Assembly (NCBI GenBank): GCA_026991065.1
Contig: JALXCG010000239.1
Span: 1-7,081 of the forward strand
Length of the DNA stretch: 7,081 bases
From: Gemmatimonadota bacterium
GTDB lineage: Bacteria; GCA-2686955
Reading direction: 5' to 3'
Under the pieces are notes generated by a model. That model was not told the DNA's origin and made no database searches. It was given only the letters and a program-made list of their open reading frames with translations. How positions within the stretch are numbered: position 1 is the stretch's first letter; every line of letters begins with the position of its first letter. The translations under genes and the position numbers were made by a program. Below are positions 1 to 5,908 of the stretch, piece after piece.

Positions 1-1998
1 CCGGCGGATCAGGTGGGGCCTTTTGCCTCGATGGGGGTGATTCAACCGCTGGATGGCCTGATCGACTCCGCCACGGTGGCGAGCTTCGATCCCAAGGGGG
101 TGGTGCGCTACGACAGCGGCGCGGGGCGCGGCGAGCGCATCTACCAATTGGCGCCGATGGTGGGCAATCATCTGGCGCTGGTGGTCAATCGCGATCTGGT
201 TTCCAGGATTCCGCAGACCATGGATGAGTTGATTCAGACCGCCAAGGATCTCACCCGGGATGAGAACGGTGATGGCCGTCCGGATCGCTACGGCCTGGTC
301 TGGAACTACAGCGAGCCCTACTTCTTCATCCCCTTCTTCGGTGGCTACGGCGGGCGGGTCATGGATTCCGACGCGCACCCGACACTGGCGGTCGACGCCA
401 TGCAAAAGGCGCTGGAACTGGTGCTGAAAATGCGCGATGAGGCGGGGATCATTCCCCGCGAGTGCGACTACAACATCGCCGATACCATGTTCAAGGAGGG
501 GCGCGCCGGAATGATCATCAACGGCCCCTGGTCCTGGAGTGGCTACCGGGAGGCCGGAGTTCCGATCGCCATCGCGCGGATTCCGCGGATCGATGCAACG
601 GGCCTCTGGCCCACTCCGATGGTGTCGCCGAAGGGCTATTCGCTGAACAGCAACCTACCGGCGGGGCCGCACCGGGACGCGGCATTGGCGCTGCTGCGTT
701 ATCTGACCGGTCCGGAGGTGCAGGAGCGTTTCACGCGGGCCCTCGGTGTGATCCCGACGAACCGGAGCGTGGCAGCCGCCGATTGGGTGAAGCGCGACCC
801 CGCCCTGCGGGCGTCAATGGCGCAGGCGGCGGTCGGTGTGCCGATGCCGATCGTGCCCGAGATGCGCGCCATCTGGGATGCGATGCGGCCGGTGGTTCAG
901 GGCGTGATGGGGGGGAGCATTCGGGCGGCGGATGCCGGCGCCGCCATGCAACTGGCCGCGGAGCAGGGGATCGGCGAGATGCGCGAGGGGGAGAGCGAGG
1001 GCGGTTCGCGCACCGCCGTGGGGGCGGTGCTCCTGCTCACGGCGATTGCACTCTGCGCCGGAGTCTACCTGACCGTCACGCGCTTCCTCCTGCCGCTGCT
1101 GCGAATGCCCCCCGGCCGCGAGCGCGAGACCACCCGTTTCGCCCTGTGGATGATCGCCCCGGCCTCTCTGGCGCTCCTTGCGGTCGTGGCCTACCCATTT
1201 GCCTACAACGTCCTGATCTCGCTCAGCAACATGAGCATGACCTCGATTCGCAACTGGCATTTGGTGGGCTTGCTGCAGTATCAGAAGGTTTTCGCCGACC
1301 CGATGTTTTACCGCGTGCTCCTGCGCACCGTGGTGTGGACGCTCGGCAATGTCACTCTCCACGTGGTGATTGGAGTGTTCCTGGCGCTGGTGATTCAGCA
1401 GGACCTCTTCGGCAAGCGACTCTACAAGGGGTTGCTGATCCTCCCGTGGGCAGTGCCGCAATACATCACGGCGCTCACCTGGCGCGGTGAGTTCAATGCC
1501 GAATATGGTGCGGTCAACTTGATTCTGCAGCACCTGGGCATCTCGCCCGTGGCCTGGCTGTCGGGCGAGGGAACCACCTTCGCGGCCTGCTTGATCGCCA
1601 ATGTCTGGCTCGGCTTCCCGTTCATGATGATGATCGCGCTGGGAGCCTTGCAGTCCATCCCACGCGATCTTTACGAAGCGGCGCGCATCGATGGCGCGGG
1701 CCCCTGGGAACGCCTGATCCACGTCACCATTCCGCTGCTCAAACCGGTCATGGTTCCGGCCATCACCCTGGGAATTGTCTGGACCTTTAACAATCTCAAT
1801 GTGGTGTGGCTGATCTCCAACGGCGGCGAGCCCTCCAACCAGACCCACATACTCGTGACCTATGTCTACAAGGCGGCTTTCAATCTCTACCGCTATGGCT
1901 ACGCGGCAGCGCTGTCGATGGTGATCTTCGGCATTCTGGCGGGGTTCAGCGTGAGCTTTCTCAATCGCAGCCGCGCGGATGAGGGGAGCGTGCGATGA
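1..1998 (+). CDS. MalE-type solute-binding domain fused to MalF-type sugar ABC permease (5' partial)
   Basis: This is a bifunctional subunit of a carbohydrate ABC importer. The frame is open from base 1, so the N-terminus, including any export signal, lies upstream. The GTG at 13 is internal, because a MalE-like fold cannot start there. Numbering from the first codon in the window, residues 1 to about 330 are the C-terminal two thirds of a MalE-type receptor. It has a calcium-loop-like DENGDGRPD at 87-95 and the family signature NGPWSW at 174-179. Residues about 338-361 form one hydrophobic segment, followed by a short basic linker. MalF-like membrane segments start near 380. The permease signature EAA-x3-G, which contacts the ATPase, is at 559-565, followed by a VTIP at 575-578 matching the usual IxLP. 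The topology is consistent: receptor outside, extra helix inward, then a MalF core with its N-terminus inside. E. coli MalF's large periplasmic P2 loop is not apparent. The substrate is not readable from sequence. The stop overlaps the next permease by 4 nt. Confidence 0.93.
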   Translation, partial: PADQVGPFASMGVIQPLDGLIDSATVASFDPKGVVRYDSGAGRGERIYQLAPMVGNHLALVVNRDLVSRIPQTMDELIQTAKDLTRDENGDGRPDRYGLVWNYSEPYFFIPFFGGYGGRVMDSDAHPTLAVDAMQKALELVLKMRDEAGIIPRECDYNIADTMFKEGRAGMIINGPWSWSGYREAGVPIAIARIPRIDATGLWPTPMVSPKGYSLNSNLPAGPHRDAALALLRYLTGPEVQERFTRALGVIPTNRSVAAADWVKRDPALRASMAQAAVGVPMPIVPEMRAIWDAMRPVVQGVMGGSIRAADAGAAMQLAAEQGIGEMREGESEGGSRTAVGAVLLLTAIALCAGVYLTVTRFLLPLLRMPPGRERETTRFALWMIAPASLALLAVVAYPFAYNVLISLSNMSMTSIRNWHLVGLLQYQKVFADPMFYRVLLRTVVWTLGNVTLHVVIGVFLALVIQQDLFGKRLYKGLLILPWAVPQYITALTWRGEFNAEYGAVNLILQHLGISPVAWLSGEGTTFAACLIANVWLGFPFMMMIALGALQSIPRDLYEAARIDGAGPWERLIHVTIPLLKPVMVPAITLGIVWTFNNLNVVWLISNGGEPSNQTHILVTYVYKAAFNLYRYGYAAALSMVIFGILAGFSVSFLNRSRADEGSVR

Positions 1999-2978
1999 AG
2001 CTTCGCGCCGGGCGCAGTGCGTTCGCCACCTTTTGTGTTGCTTTGCCCTTTCTGCTCTGGCTGGATGCGCCGCTGCCGGGGGCGTGCATCACGAGCGGCA
2101 TTCTCGCCGCTTTGCTCCTTCTGCTGCCGCTCTTGCTCGACGTTCTGGAGGAGCATCCGCGCATCGGGCGAATTGCCAGCCACCTGATTCTGCTGCTTTT
2201 CAGCGCCATCGCCCTGTTCCCGGTTCTCCGCGTGGTTTCCATCTCGTTGCGCCCCGGCAACAAGCTTCTTTCCACCTCTCTGGCGCTGATTCCCGAAGAC
2301 GCCAGCTTCGACGCCTATGTCCAGCTCTTTACCGATGAGCCCTTCCTGATCTGGCTGCGGAATTCCGCACTGCTCGCCGTCACCGCCACCCTGATCGGCC
2401 TGGTTTTCGCTTCCACCGCCGGCTACGCTTTCAGCCGCTTCCGCTTTCCCGGCCGCAAGATCGGCCTGTCCAGCGTCCTGACCACCCAGATGTTTCCCGC
2501 GACCATGCTGCTTCTGCCGCTTTTTGTTCTCCTGGCGCGGCTTCACCTGGTCAACACCTTCATCGGCCTGGGGGTGATCTATGTCTCGACCGCGCTGCCC
2601 TTCTCGATCTGGTTGATGAAGGGCTATTACGACACGATTCCGGCCTCTCTCGAGGAGGCCGCCATGATCGATGGCGCGGGACGCTGGTACGCATTCTGGC
2701 GCATCATTGTGCCGCTGGCGGCGCCGGCGCTGGTGATCACCGCGCTCTTCAGCTTCATGAACGCCTGGACCGACTACATTGTGGCAGCGCAGATTCTGCA
2801 GGATGAGCGGATGTTCACGCTCCCGGTCGGGCTCAAATCATTTCAATCGAACATGACCACGGAGTGGGGGCTCTACGCCGCTGCCGCCCTGCTGGTCAGC
2901 ATACCGGTGGTTGCGCTCTTCCTTTTTCTGAATCGCTGGTTGGTGAGCGGCTTGACGCTGGGTGGAGTCAAAGACTGA
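1995..2978 (+). CDS. MalG-type sugar ABC transporter permease with N-terminal membrane extension
   Basis: This is the second transmembrane subunit of the sugar importer, expected to pair with the MalF half of the upstream fusion and to bind a MalK-type ATPase that is not in this window. The ATG at 1995 overlaps the upstream stop as ATGA and has a GAGGGGAG ribosome site at 1981-1988, so the start is firm and the genes are translationally coupled. The protein has 327 residues. The ATPase-coupling loop has E221-A222-A223 and G227, then IIVP. The canonical MalG first helix is at about 62-80. Residues 1 to about 55 lie before it and contain two more hydrophobic stretches (about 10-23 and 30-50), absent from typical MalG-like permeases of roughly 280-300 residues. 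Two extra helices would keep the core topology unchanged. The family is certain; sugar specificity is unknown. Confidence 0.94.
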   Translation: MKLRAGRSAFATFCVALPFLLWLDAPLPGACITSGILAALLLLLPLLLDVLEEHPRIGRIASHLILLLFSAIALFPVLRVVSISLRPGNKLLSTSLALIPEDASFDAYVQLFTDEPFLIWLRNSALLAVTATLIGLVFASTAGYAFSRFRFPGRKIGLSSVLTTQMFPATMLLLPLFVLLARLHLVNTFIGLGVIYVSTALPFSIWLMKGYYDTIPASLEEAAMIDGAGRWYAFWRIIVPLAAPALVITALFSFMNAWTDYIVAAQILQDERMFTLPVGLKSFQSNMTTEWGLYAAAALLVSIPVVALFLFLNRWLVSGLTLGGVKD

Positions 2979-2986
2979 CTCCACCC
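2960..2986. terminator. Hairpin between convergent operons, over the malG-type stop codon
   Basis: A perfect 11-bp inverted repeat lies here. The left arm is 2960-2970 (GGGTGGAGTCA), the loop is AAGAC at 2971-2975, and the right arm is 2976-2986 (TGACTCCACCC). The TGA stop of the permease is the first three bases of the right arm. The minus-strand IscA-type gene ends 15 nt away at 3001. Position and strength suggest a shared terminator or 3'-end stabiliser for both converging transcripts. Neither side has a run of T, so it is not a textbook intrinsic terminator. Confidence 0.55.
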
Positions 2987-3000
2987 GCGGTAACGGTCGA

Positions 3001-3585
3001 TCAACCGAAAGAGGAGCCACAGCCACAGGTGGAGCCGGCATTCGGGTTGTCGTAGACAAAACCGGACTCCTGCAGTGTATCGACGTAGTCGATGCGGGTG
3101 CCGTGGAGGTACTCCTGGCTGGCGCGATCGACAAAAAGTTGCAGTACACCGAGATCGAAAACGTCGTCGGTCGGGGCGGGTGCAGTGCGGAAGGAGAGAT
3201 CGTAGCTCATTCCGGCACAACCGCCGTCGATCACCGCCACCCGCAGCGCCCAGGGGCCCTCGCCCTTGCGCTGCATCAGCGCTTGCACACGTTCAACCGC
3301 GGCATGGGTGAGACTCAGCTCGAAGCCGGGGACGCCACCATCATCGTTGCTCTCCACCGGCCGAGCCAGAATGGCATTGAGGCGGTCGACCAGGGCTTCA
3401 ATCTGTGCATTGCTCGCCCCGTGCCCCCGCATCCCCTGCTCAAGCGTTTCATGGGCGGCGGAGTCGCAACCGGCACACGGCAGGCCCGCCGCCTGAATCG
3501 CGTCGATCAGGGCAACCGTGTGATCCAGGCTGGAACCAAGAATCGCCGCAATCGTCATCTCTTTGTGGATCGTGGTGGTTTGCAT
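3001..3585 (-). CDS. DUF1858-like domain fused to A-type iron-sulfur carrier (IscA/ErpA/HesB)
   Basis: This 194-residue protein has two parts. Residues about 6-72 look like the small helical DUF1858 domain: a 'KEMTIAAIL' start, a CAGC pair at 37-40, then AAHETLEQG and a HG turn. Residues about 88-194 are a complete A-type carrier, with the three cluster ligands C123 (in GGCAGMSYDL), C187 and C189 (in TCGCGSSF). In this family those cysteines hold a [2Fe-2S] or [4Fe-4S] cluster for delivery to apo-proteins in the cytoplasm. Plain A-type carriers are roughly 105-120 residues, so the N-terminal domain is a real addition. The ATG at 3585 overlaps the glutaredoxin stop as TGATG, with a GGAGAG ribosome site at 3591-3596, so the two are coupled. 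The carrier call is very secure. DUF1858 is by motif recognition. Whether the extra CxxC binds metal or is a redox pair cannot be told. Confidence 0.92.
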   Translation of the reverse strand: MQTTTIHKEMTIAAILGSSLDHTVALIDAIQAAGLPCAGCDSAAHETLEQGMRGHGASNAQIEALVDRLNAILARPVESNDDGGVPGFELSLTHAAVERVQALMQRKGEGPWALRVAVIDGGCAGMSYDLSFRTAPAPTDDVFDLGVLQLFVDRASQEYLHGTRIDYVDTLQESGFVYDNPNAGSTCGCGSSFG

Positions 3586-3932
3586 CAGACCTCTCCGCTG
3601 CTCCCGGCCTGCACCAGGCGGTCCAGTTCGCCGGTTTCGAACATCTCACTAACAATGTCGCAACCGCCGATGAATTGCCCGTCGATATAGATTTGCGGCG
3701 TAGTCATCCATGGACCACCGGTCTGCTCCTCGACAATCGCGGAGAGAGTCTGGCGGCAGTTGTTCAGGTCCGGGAGCACATTGAAGACCTCGAAATCGGC
3801 GCCCAGGGTTTCGAAAATCTGCACCACACGGGCGGAAAAACCGCACTGGGGAAAATCGCGGGTGCCCTTGGCGAAGACCATGATGCGGTGCTTGCGGATC
3901 AGGTCGGGGATGGTTGTTTCAGTGGTTGGCAT
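3585..3932 (-). CDS. grxD: CGFS monothiol glutaredoxin (Grx4/GrxD type)
   Basis: This is a 115-residue cytoplasmic glutaredoxin of the cluster-carrying class. These proteins bind a [2Fe-2S] cluster with glutathione, as homodimers or as heterodimers with BolA, and pass it on to carriers. Visible landmarks are K22 and T24 of the KGT glutathione-binding segment, the active site C30-G31-F32-S33, the cis-proline P79 in TTPQ, and G89-G90-C91-D92 followed by the SEMFETGEL helix. Between R60 and W75 there are about six more residues than in E. coli-like Grx4, and the usual WPT reads WMT. The ATG at 3932 is preferred over an in-frame TTG one codon earlier because GGAGAG at 3937-3942 is well placed for it. 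Its first 14 nt overlap the end of the bolA-type gene, and its stop overlaps the carrier start by 1 nt. This is the middle gene of the operon. Confidence 0.94.
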   Translation of the reverse strand: MPTTETTIPDLIRKHRIMVFAKGTRDFPQCGFSARVVQIFETLGADFEVFNVLPDLNNCRQTLSAIVEEQTGGPWMTTPQIYIDGQFIGGCDIVSEMFETGELDRLVQAGSSGEV

Positions 3933-4167
3933 CAATCTCTCCGGGAGTCTTGCAGGTCATCTGCAAGGCATGAATGGCGCCGTTTTGCAGATCGCTCTGG
4001 AAAAGGGCGTGGACCATCTGGTGGCGCTGGATTCGCGACATGCCGGCGAACTGTTCTGAGACCACAACGACATGAATGTGGTCGCCACCGCGCATGTCGG
4101 TGACGTGAACCTGAGCACTGGGCATTGCGGCGCATACCCGGTCGTGGATCGCGTTTAGTTCCATCAT
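3919..4167 (-). CDS. BolA family protein (BolA2/IbaG-like)
   Basis: This is an 82-residue BolA-fold protein, the first gene of the Fe-S operon. BolA proteins pair with CGFS glutaredoxins to form a [2Fe-2S] heterodimer used in cluster trafficking; some also bind DNA. The signature is clear: VVVVSEQF-G at 33-42, the helix SRIQRHQMVHALF at 44-56, then IHAL with the invariant histidine H66. The loop before the core contains GGDH (27-30), which may give the second ligand side chain, as in the BolA2 type. The start is one of two tandem ATG codons (4167 or 4164), preceded by GAGAAAGAG. A longer frame to 4233 adds 22 residues with no family similarity and is not used. It overlaps the glutaredoxin by 14 nt, which strongly supports a shared transcript and a physical partnership. 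Typical family length is 75-105 residues. Confidence 0.93.
   Translation of the reverse strand: MMELNAIHDRVCAAMPSAQVHVTDMRGGDHIHVVVVSEQFAGMSRIQRHQMVHALFQSDLQNGAIHALQMTCKTPGEIDANH
3937..3942 (-). promoter_or_regulatory. Ribosome binding site for the glutaredoxin
   Basis: GGAGAG on the minus strand lies 4 nt before the ATG at 3932 and inside the bolA-type coding end. It selects the ATG over the adjacent TTG. The same hexamer precedes the next gene of the operon (3591-3596), so both downstream genes appear to be initiated with matched sites. Confidence 0.6.
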
Positions 4168-4341
4168 CTTCTCTTTCTCGGGGCTGGGTGACACTGGGCG
4201 CCTGTCGCACATTGTCTTCACGTCGCCCCGCACCCGTCCCTACTCCGATCTCCGCCGCGCGGACTCCGCGCCTTGATCTCGAAGCAGGCCCGAGCACGGG
4301 ACTCGAAAGCCAATGCGCGACAGGCTCCTGGCGGCTGATGG
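4168..4341. other. Intergenic region upstream of the Fe-S operon
   Basis: This 174-nt gap lies between the stop of the secreted CxxxCH protein and the bolA-type start, both on the minus strand. It should hold the terminator of the first and the promoter of the second. I find no convincing -35/-10 pair on the minus strand. It contains an 18-nt inverted repeat listed separately and a small GC hairpin inside it (GCGCGG, loop ACT, CCGCGC at 4257-4271). No coding signal is evident. Confidence 0.5.
4197..4328. repeat. 18-nt imperfect inverted repeat flanking about 96 nt
   Basis: The left arm 4197-4214 (GGCGCCTGTCGCACATTG) and the reverse complement of the right arm 4311-4328 (GGAGCCTGTCGCGCATTG) match at 16 of 18 positions. 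The arms lie wholly in the gap between the secreted-protein gene and the bolA-type gene. Weaker matching continues inward for several bases. The unit would be 132 bp end to end. Outside the arms only a TG dinucleotide is shared, so there is no convincing target-site duplication. It may be a small transposon-derived element, a long-loop RNA hairpin, or two opposed protein-binding sites. Confidence 0.5.
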
Positions 4342-5244
4342 CTAATTGGTCACATCGATATTGAAAGACTCAGTGTCGATGAGTTGGCCGCCCATCGAGA
4401 TCTGGACATCGACCATGTAGGCGCCGGTTGGAGCCACGGCGGGGACCGGTACTTGTACCGGGGCGTTGAGCGTCGCGCCCGCGGCGACTGGCACTGGCCC
4501 GCTGTCATAGAGGGTCACGGGTGTCGTGGGAACCGGCCCACTGGCAAAGAGCGTGGCGGCATCGAAAGTCTGAGTCGTCGCAGTCTCGTTCTTGATCGAC
4601 GCGGTGAAGTTCACCGTCCCGCCGCGCGGTACGCTGGTGGGAATGTTGCTGAGCATCAGATTCAGTGGCTGGTCGGAGCCGGCTTCGCCCATGGTGAAGC
4701 TCGCGGCGTAGATGTGATCCCCACTCGATCCACCGTTGTTATTTGCGGCGTTGCCCGTGAACCAGTAGGTGACTTCGCCGGTTCCGGCGGCGGGAGCAGT
4801 CCACTCAACCCGCCAGGTTACCGGACCGTTCGGGACGGCGCGCCAGGTACCGGCGCCGGTCTGCTCCACATAGGTTTTTCCATTCCCACTGATGGTCTGC
4901 GTGGAGTCGCTGTTCCCGGCCGCCAGGAGACCGGCGGCGGCATGGCCGTCATCCAATGCGGTCAGCTGGAATCCCCAACGAGACTGCCCCGGCTCCTCCA
5001 ACTCAACCCAGAATGTGTAGCTTTGTCCGGGTTCGTAAAGTGCTGGGACACCGACCAGTTGGAGAGAGCCGTCGGCGCCGTTTACCGGTGTTCCGGTGTG
5101 GCAACTCATCATGCAAGTGCTCTCCCCGGGAGCACCGCTGCGGCCGGCAGGCGCGCCGCCGGAGCGGGCCAACGCGCTCCCGGCGCCGACGGTGAGAGAA
5201 AGCAGAGCGGAAGATACAAATAGGCAGAAACTACCGGTTCGCAT
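4342..5244 (-). CDS. Secreted Reeler-like 'choice-of-anchor V' protein with CxxxCH motif
   Basis: This exported protein of 300 residues has no known reaction. Residues 1-26 form a signal peptide ending in SALA, with cleavage expected before RSGG. The mature N-terminus holds a haem-attachment-like motif, C44-M-M-S-C48-H49, with three residues between the cysteines instead of the normal two. A beta-rich domain follows to about 187, with RWGF at 89-92, YVxQT at 125-129, W..EWTAP at 144-151, GNAANN at 164-169 and GDHIY at 175-179. All of these are shared with the neighbouring paralog. Residues about 190-300 form a second beta-sandwich-like region resembling CARDB or other Ig-like accessory domains, present only here. 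There is no C-terminal membrane anchor. The start is fixed by a strong AAGGAGG at 5250-5256. The name 'choice-of-anchor V' is from memory. Covalent haem binding is an inference from the motif alone. Confidence 0.85.
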   Translation of the reverse strand: MRTGSFCLFVSSALLSLTVGAGSALARSGGAPAGRSGAPGESTCMMSCHTGTPVNGADGSLQLVGVPALYEPGQSYTFWVELEEPGQSRWGFQLTALDDGHAAAGLLAAGNSDSTQTISGNGKTYVEQTGAGTWRAVPNGPVTWRVEWTAPAAGTGEVTYWFTGNAANNNGGSSGDHIYAASFTMGEAGSDQPLNLMLSNIPTSVPRGGTVNFTASIKNETATTQTFDAATLFASGPVPTTPVTLYDSGPVPVAAGATLNAPVQVPVPAVAPTGAYMVDVQISMGGQLIDTESFNIDVTN

Positions 5245-5249
5245 GGGAA

Positions 5250-5256
5250 CCTCCTT
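5250..5256 (-). promoter_or_regulatory. Strong ribosome binding site of the CxxxCH protein
   Basis: AAGGAGG on the minus strand, 5 nt before the ATG at 5244, is a near-consensus Shine-Dalgarno site. It directly follows a stable hairpin (5258-5276), so the site is exposed at the foot of that stem. Confidence 0.65.
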
Positions 5257-5257
5257 G

Positions 5258-5276
5258 CCCCACCGTCTCGGTGGGG
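5258..5276 (-). promoter_or_regulatory. 8-bp hairpin immediately upstream of a ribosome site
   Basis: In the minus-strand transcript an 8-bp perfect stem CCCCACCG / CGGTGGGG with a 3-nt loop (AGA) ends one base before the AAGGAGG of the CxxxCH gene. It has no following T-run, so it is unlikely to be a terminator. A 5'-end stabiliser after processing, or a structure affecting initiation, fits better. Confidence 0.45.
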
Positions 5277-5297
5277 AGATCGAGCGAATCGCAACAA

Positions 5298-5319
5298 CCG
5301 CCGATCCAGAGGATGGCGG
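5298..5319 (-). terminator. Candidate terminator after the CxxCH protein
   Basis: About 10 nt past the TAG stop at 5330, the minus strand reads CCGCCATCC, loop TCT, GGATCGGCGG. This is a 9-bp stem with a single bulged base, followed by TTGTTGCGATT. The T-content is weak but present. It could end or attenuate the upstream transcript, so that the tandem paralogs are expressed at different levels. Confidence 0.45.
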
Positions 5320-5329
5320 AAAGAAAGAA

Positions 5330-5908
5330 CTAGCGCTTGAGCGCCGACCAACTCATCGACTGCACCGCCACCGGCGCGTCGACCACCACGGAATCTCCGT
5401 AGATGTGGTCACCGCCGGTGGTGCCATCGTTGTTTGCAGCGTTACCGACGTAGTAGAAAGTCACCGGCCCAACATCCTCGGCCGGAGCGGTCCAATCAAA
5501 TGACCAGGACACCGGTCCATTGCCGACGCCTTGGTAGGAACCGCTTTGCGTCTGCATGACGTAGTTCAGTTGAACCTGAGTGTGCTCGGCATCGGTGATC
5601 GTCACGCTGCCGACAGGGGAATCGGTTGCATCGAAAGCAACCACCTCGAAGCCCCAGCGTTTGGCGCCGGCCTCGCCAAGTCGCAACTCGATGGTGTAGG
5701 TCTCGCCGAGGTCGTAAAACTCGGGGGCAATGAATTCCATCGTCCCGGGGCCCGAATTAAGGGTGCCCGCATGGCAGTCGGTGCAGTCGGAACCGCCCGG
5801 TTCGCCAGCCTTGCCGGTGGGTGGACCGCCGCTGTAGGCATGGGCGGAACCGGCACCGATCCCAAGGATCAGGGAAAAGAAGAAGGCGGTCTTGGACGTC
5901 AACAACAT
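5330..5908 (-). CDS. Secreted Reeler-like 'choice-of-anchor V' protein with CxxCH motif
   Basis: This exported protein of 192 residues is a paralog of the next gene downstream. Residues 1-24 form a signal peptide ending in SAHA. The mature start YSGG matches RSGG in the paralog. A canonical c-type haem attachment motif C42-T-D-C45-H46 follows. The same beta-rich landmarks recur: RWGF at 84-87, YVMQT at 116-120, W.FDWTAP at 135-142, GNAANN at 155-160, GDHIY at 166-170. It lacks the second beta domain of the paralog and instead ends after a short linker in SWSALKR. The frame is open to 6166, but the ATG at 5908 is chosen because it begins a proper signal peptide and has AGGAG at 5919-5923 (spacing 10 nt). 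The extended 86 residues look like non-coding translation. It is probably the first gene of a two-gene unit under a promoter near 6005-6033. Function is unknown; an extracytoplasmic mono-haem protein is plausible. Confidence 0.85.
   Translation of the reverse strand: MLLTSKTAFFFSLILGIGAGSAHAYSGGPPTGKAGEPGGSDCTDCHAGTLNSGPGTMEFIAPEFYDLGETYTIELRLGEAGAKRWGFEVVAFDATDSPVGSVTITDAEHTQVQLNYVMQTQSGSYQGVGNGPVSWSFDWTAPAEDVGPVTFYYVGNAANNDGTTGGDHIYGDSVVVDAPVAVQSMSWSALKR

Noticed and set aside
13-15. GTG as the start codon of the receptor-permease fusion
   Set aside because: It falls in the middle of the receptor domain, and the frame is open to base 1. The gene begins upstream of the window.
814-1848. Long minus-strand open frame opposite the receptor-permease gene
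   Set aside because: Its translation is rich in H, R, Q and G without any domain, and it lies opposite a clear MalF-type protein. It is a codon-bias shadow.
2962-3690. Plus-strand open frame of 242 codons across the Fe-S operon
   Set aside because: It is antisense to the DUF1858-IscA and glutaredoxin genes, whose motifs are unmistakable. It has no family features of its own.
4168-4233. 22-residue N-terminal extension of the BolA-family protein
   Set aside because: It has no BolA similarity. The internal tandem ATG has a suitable ribosome site and gives the usual family length.
4257-4271. GCGCGG-ACT-CCGCGC stem as the terminator of the CxxxCH gene
   Set aside because: It lies over 70 nt from the stop and has no T-run. 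Short GC stems are common in this GC-rich sequence.
4384-5223. Plus-strand open frame of 279 codons opposite the CxxxCH protein
   Set aside because: The minus strand has a signal peptide, a strong ribosome site and a shared paralogous domain. The plus frame has none of these.
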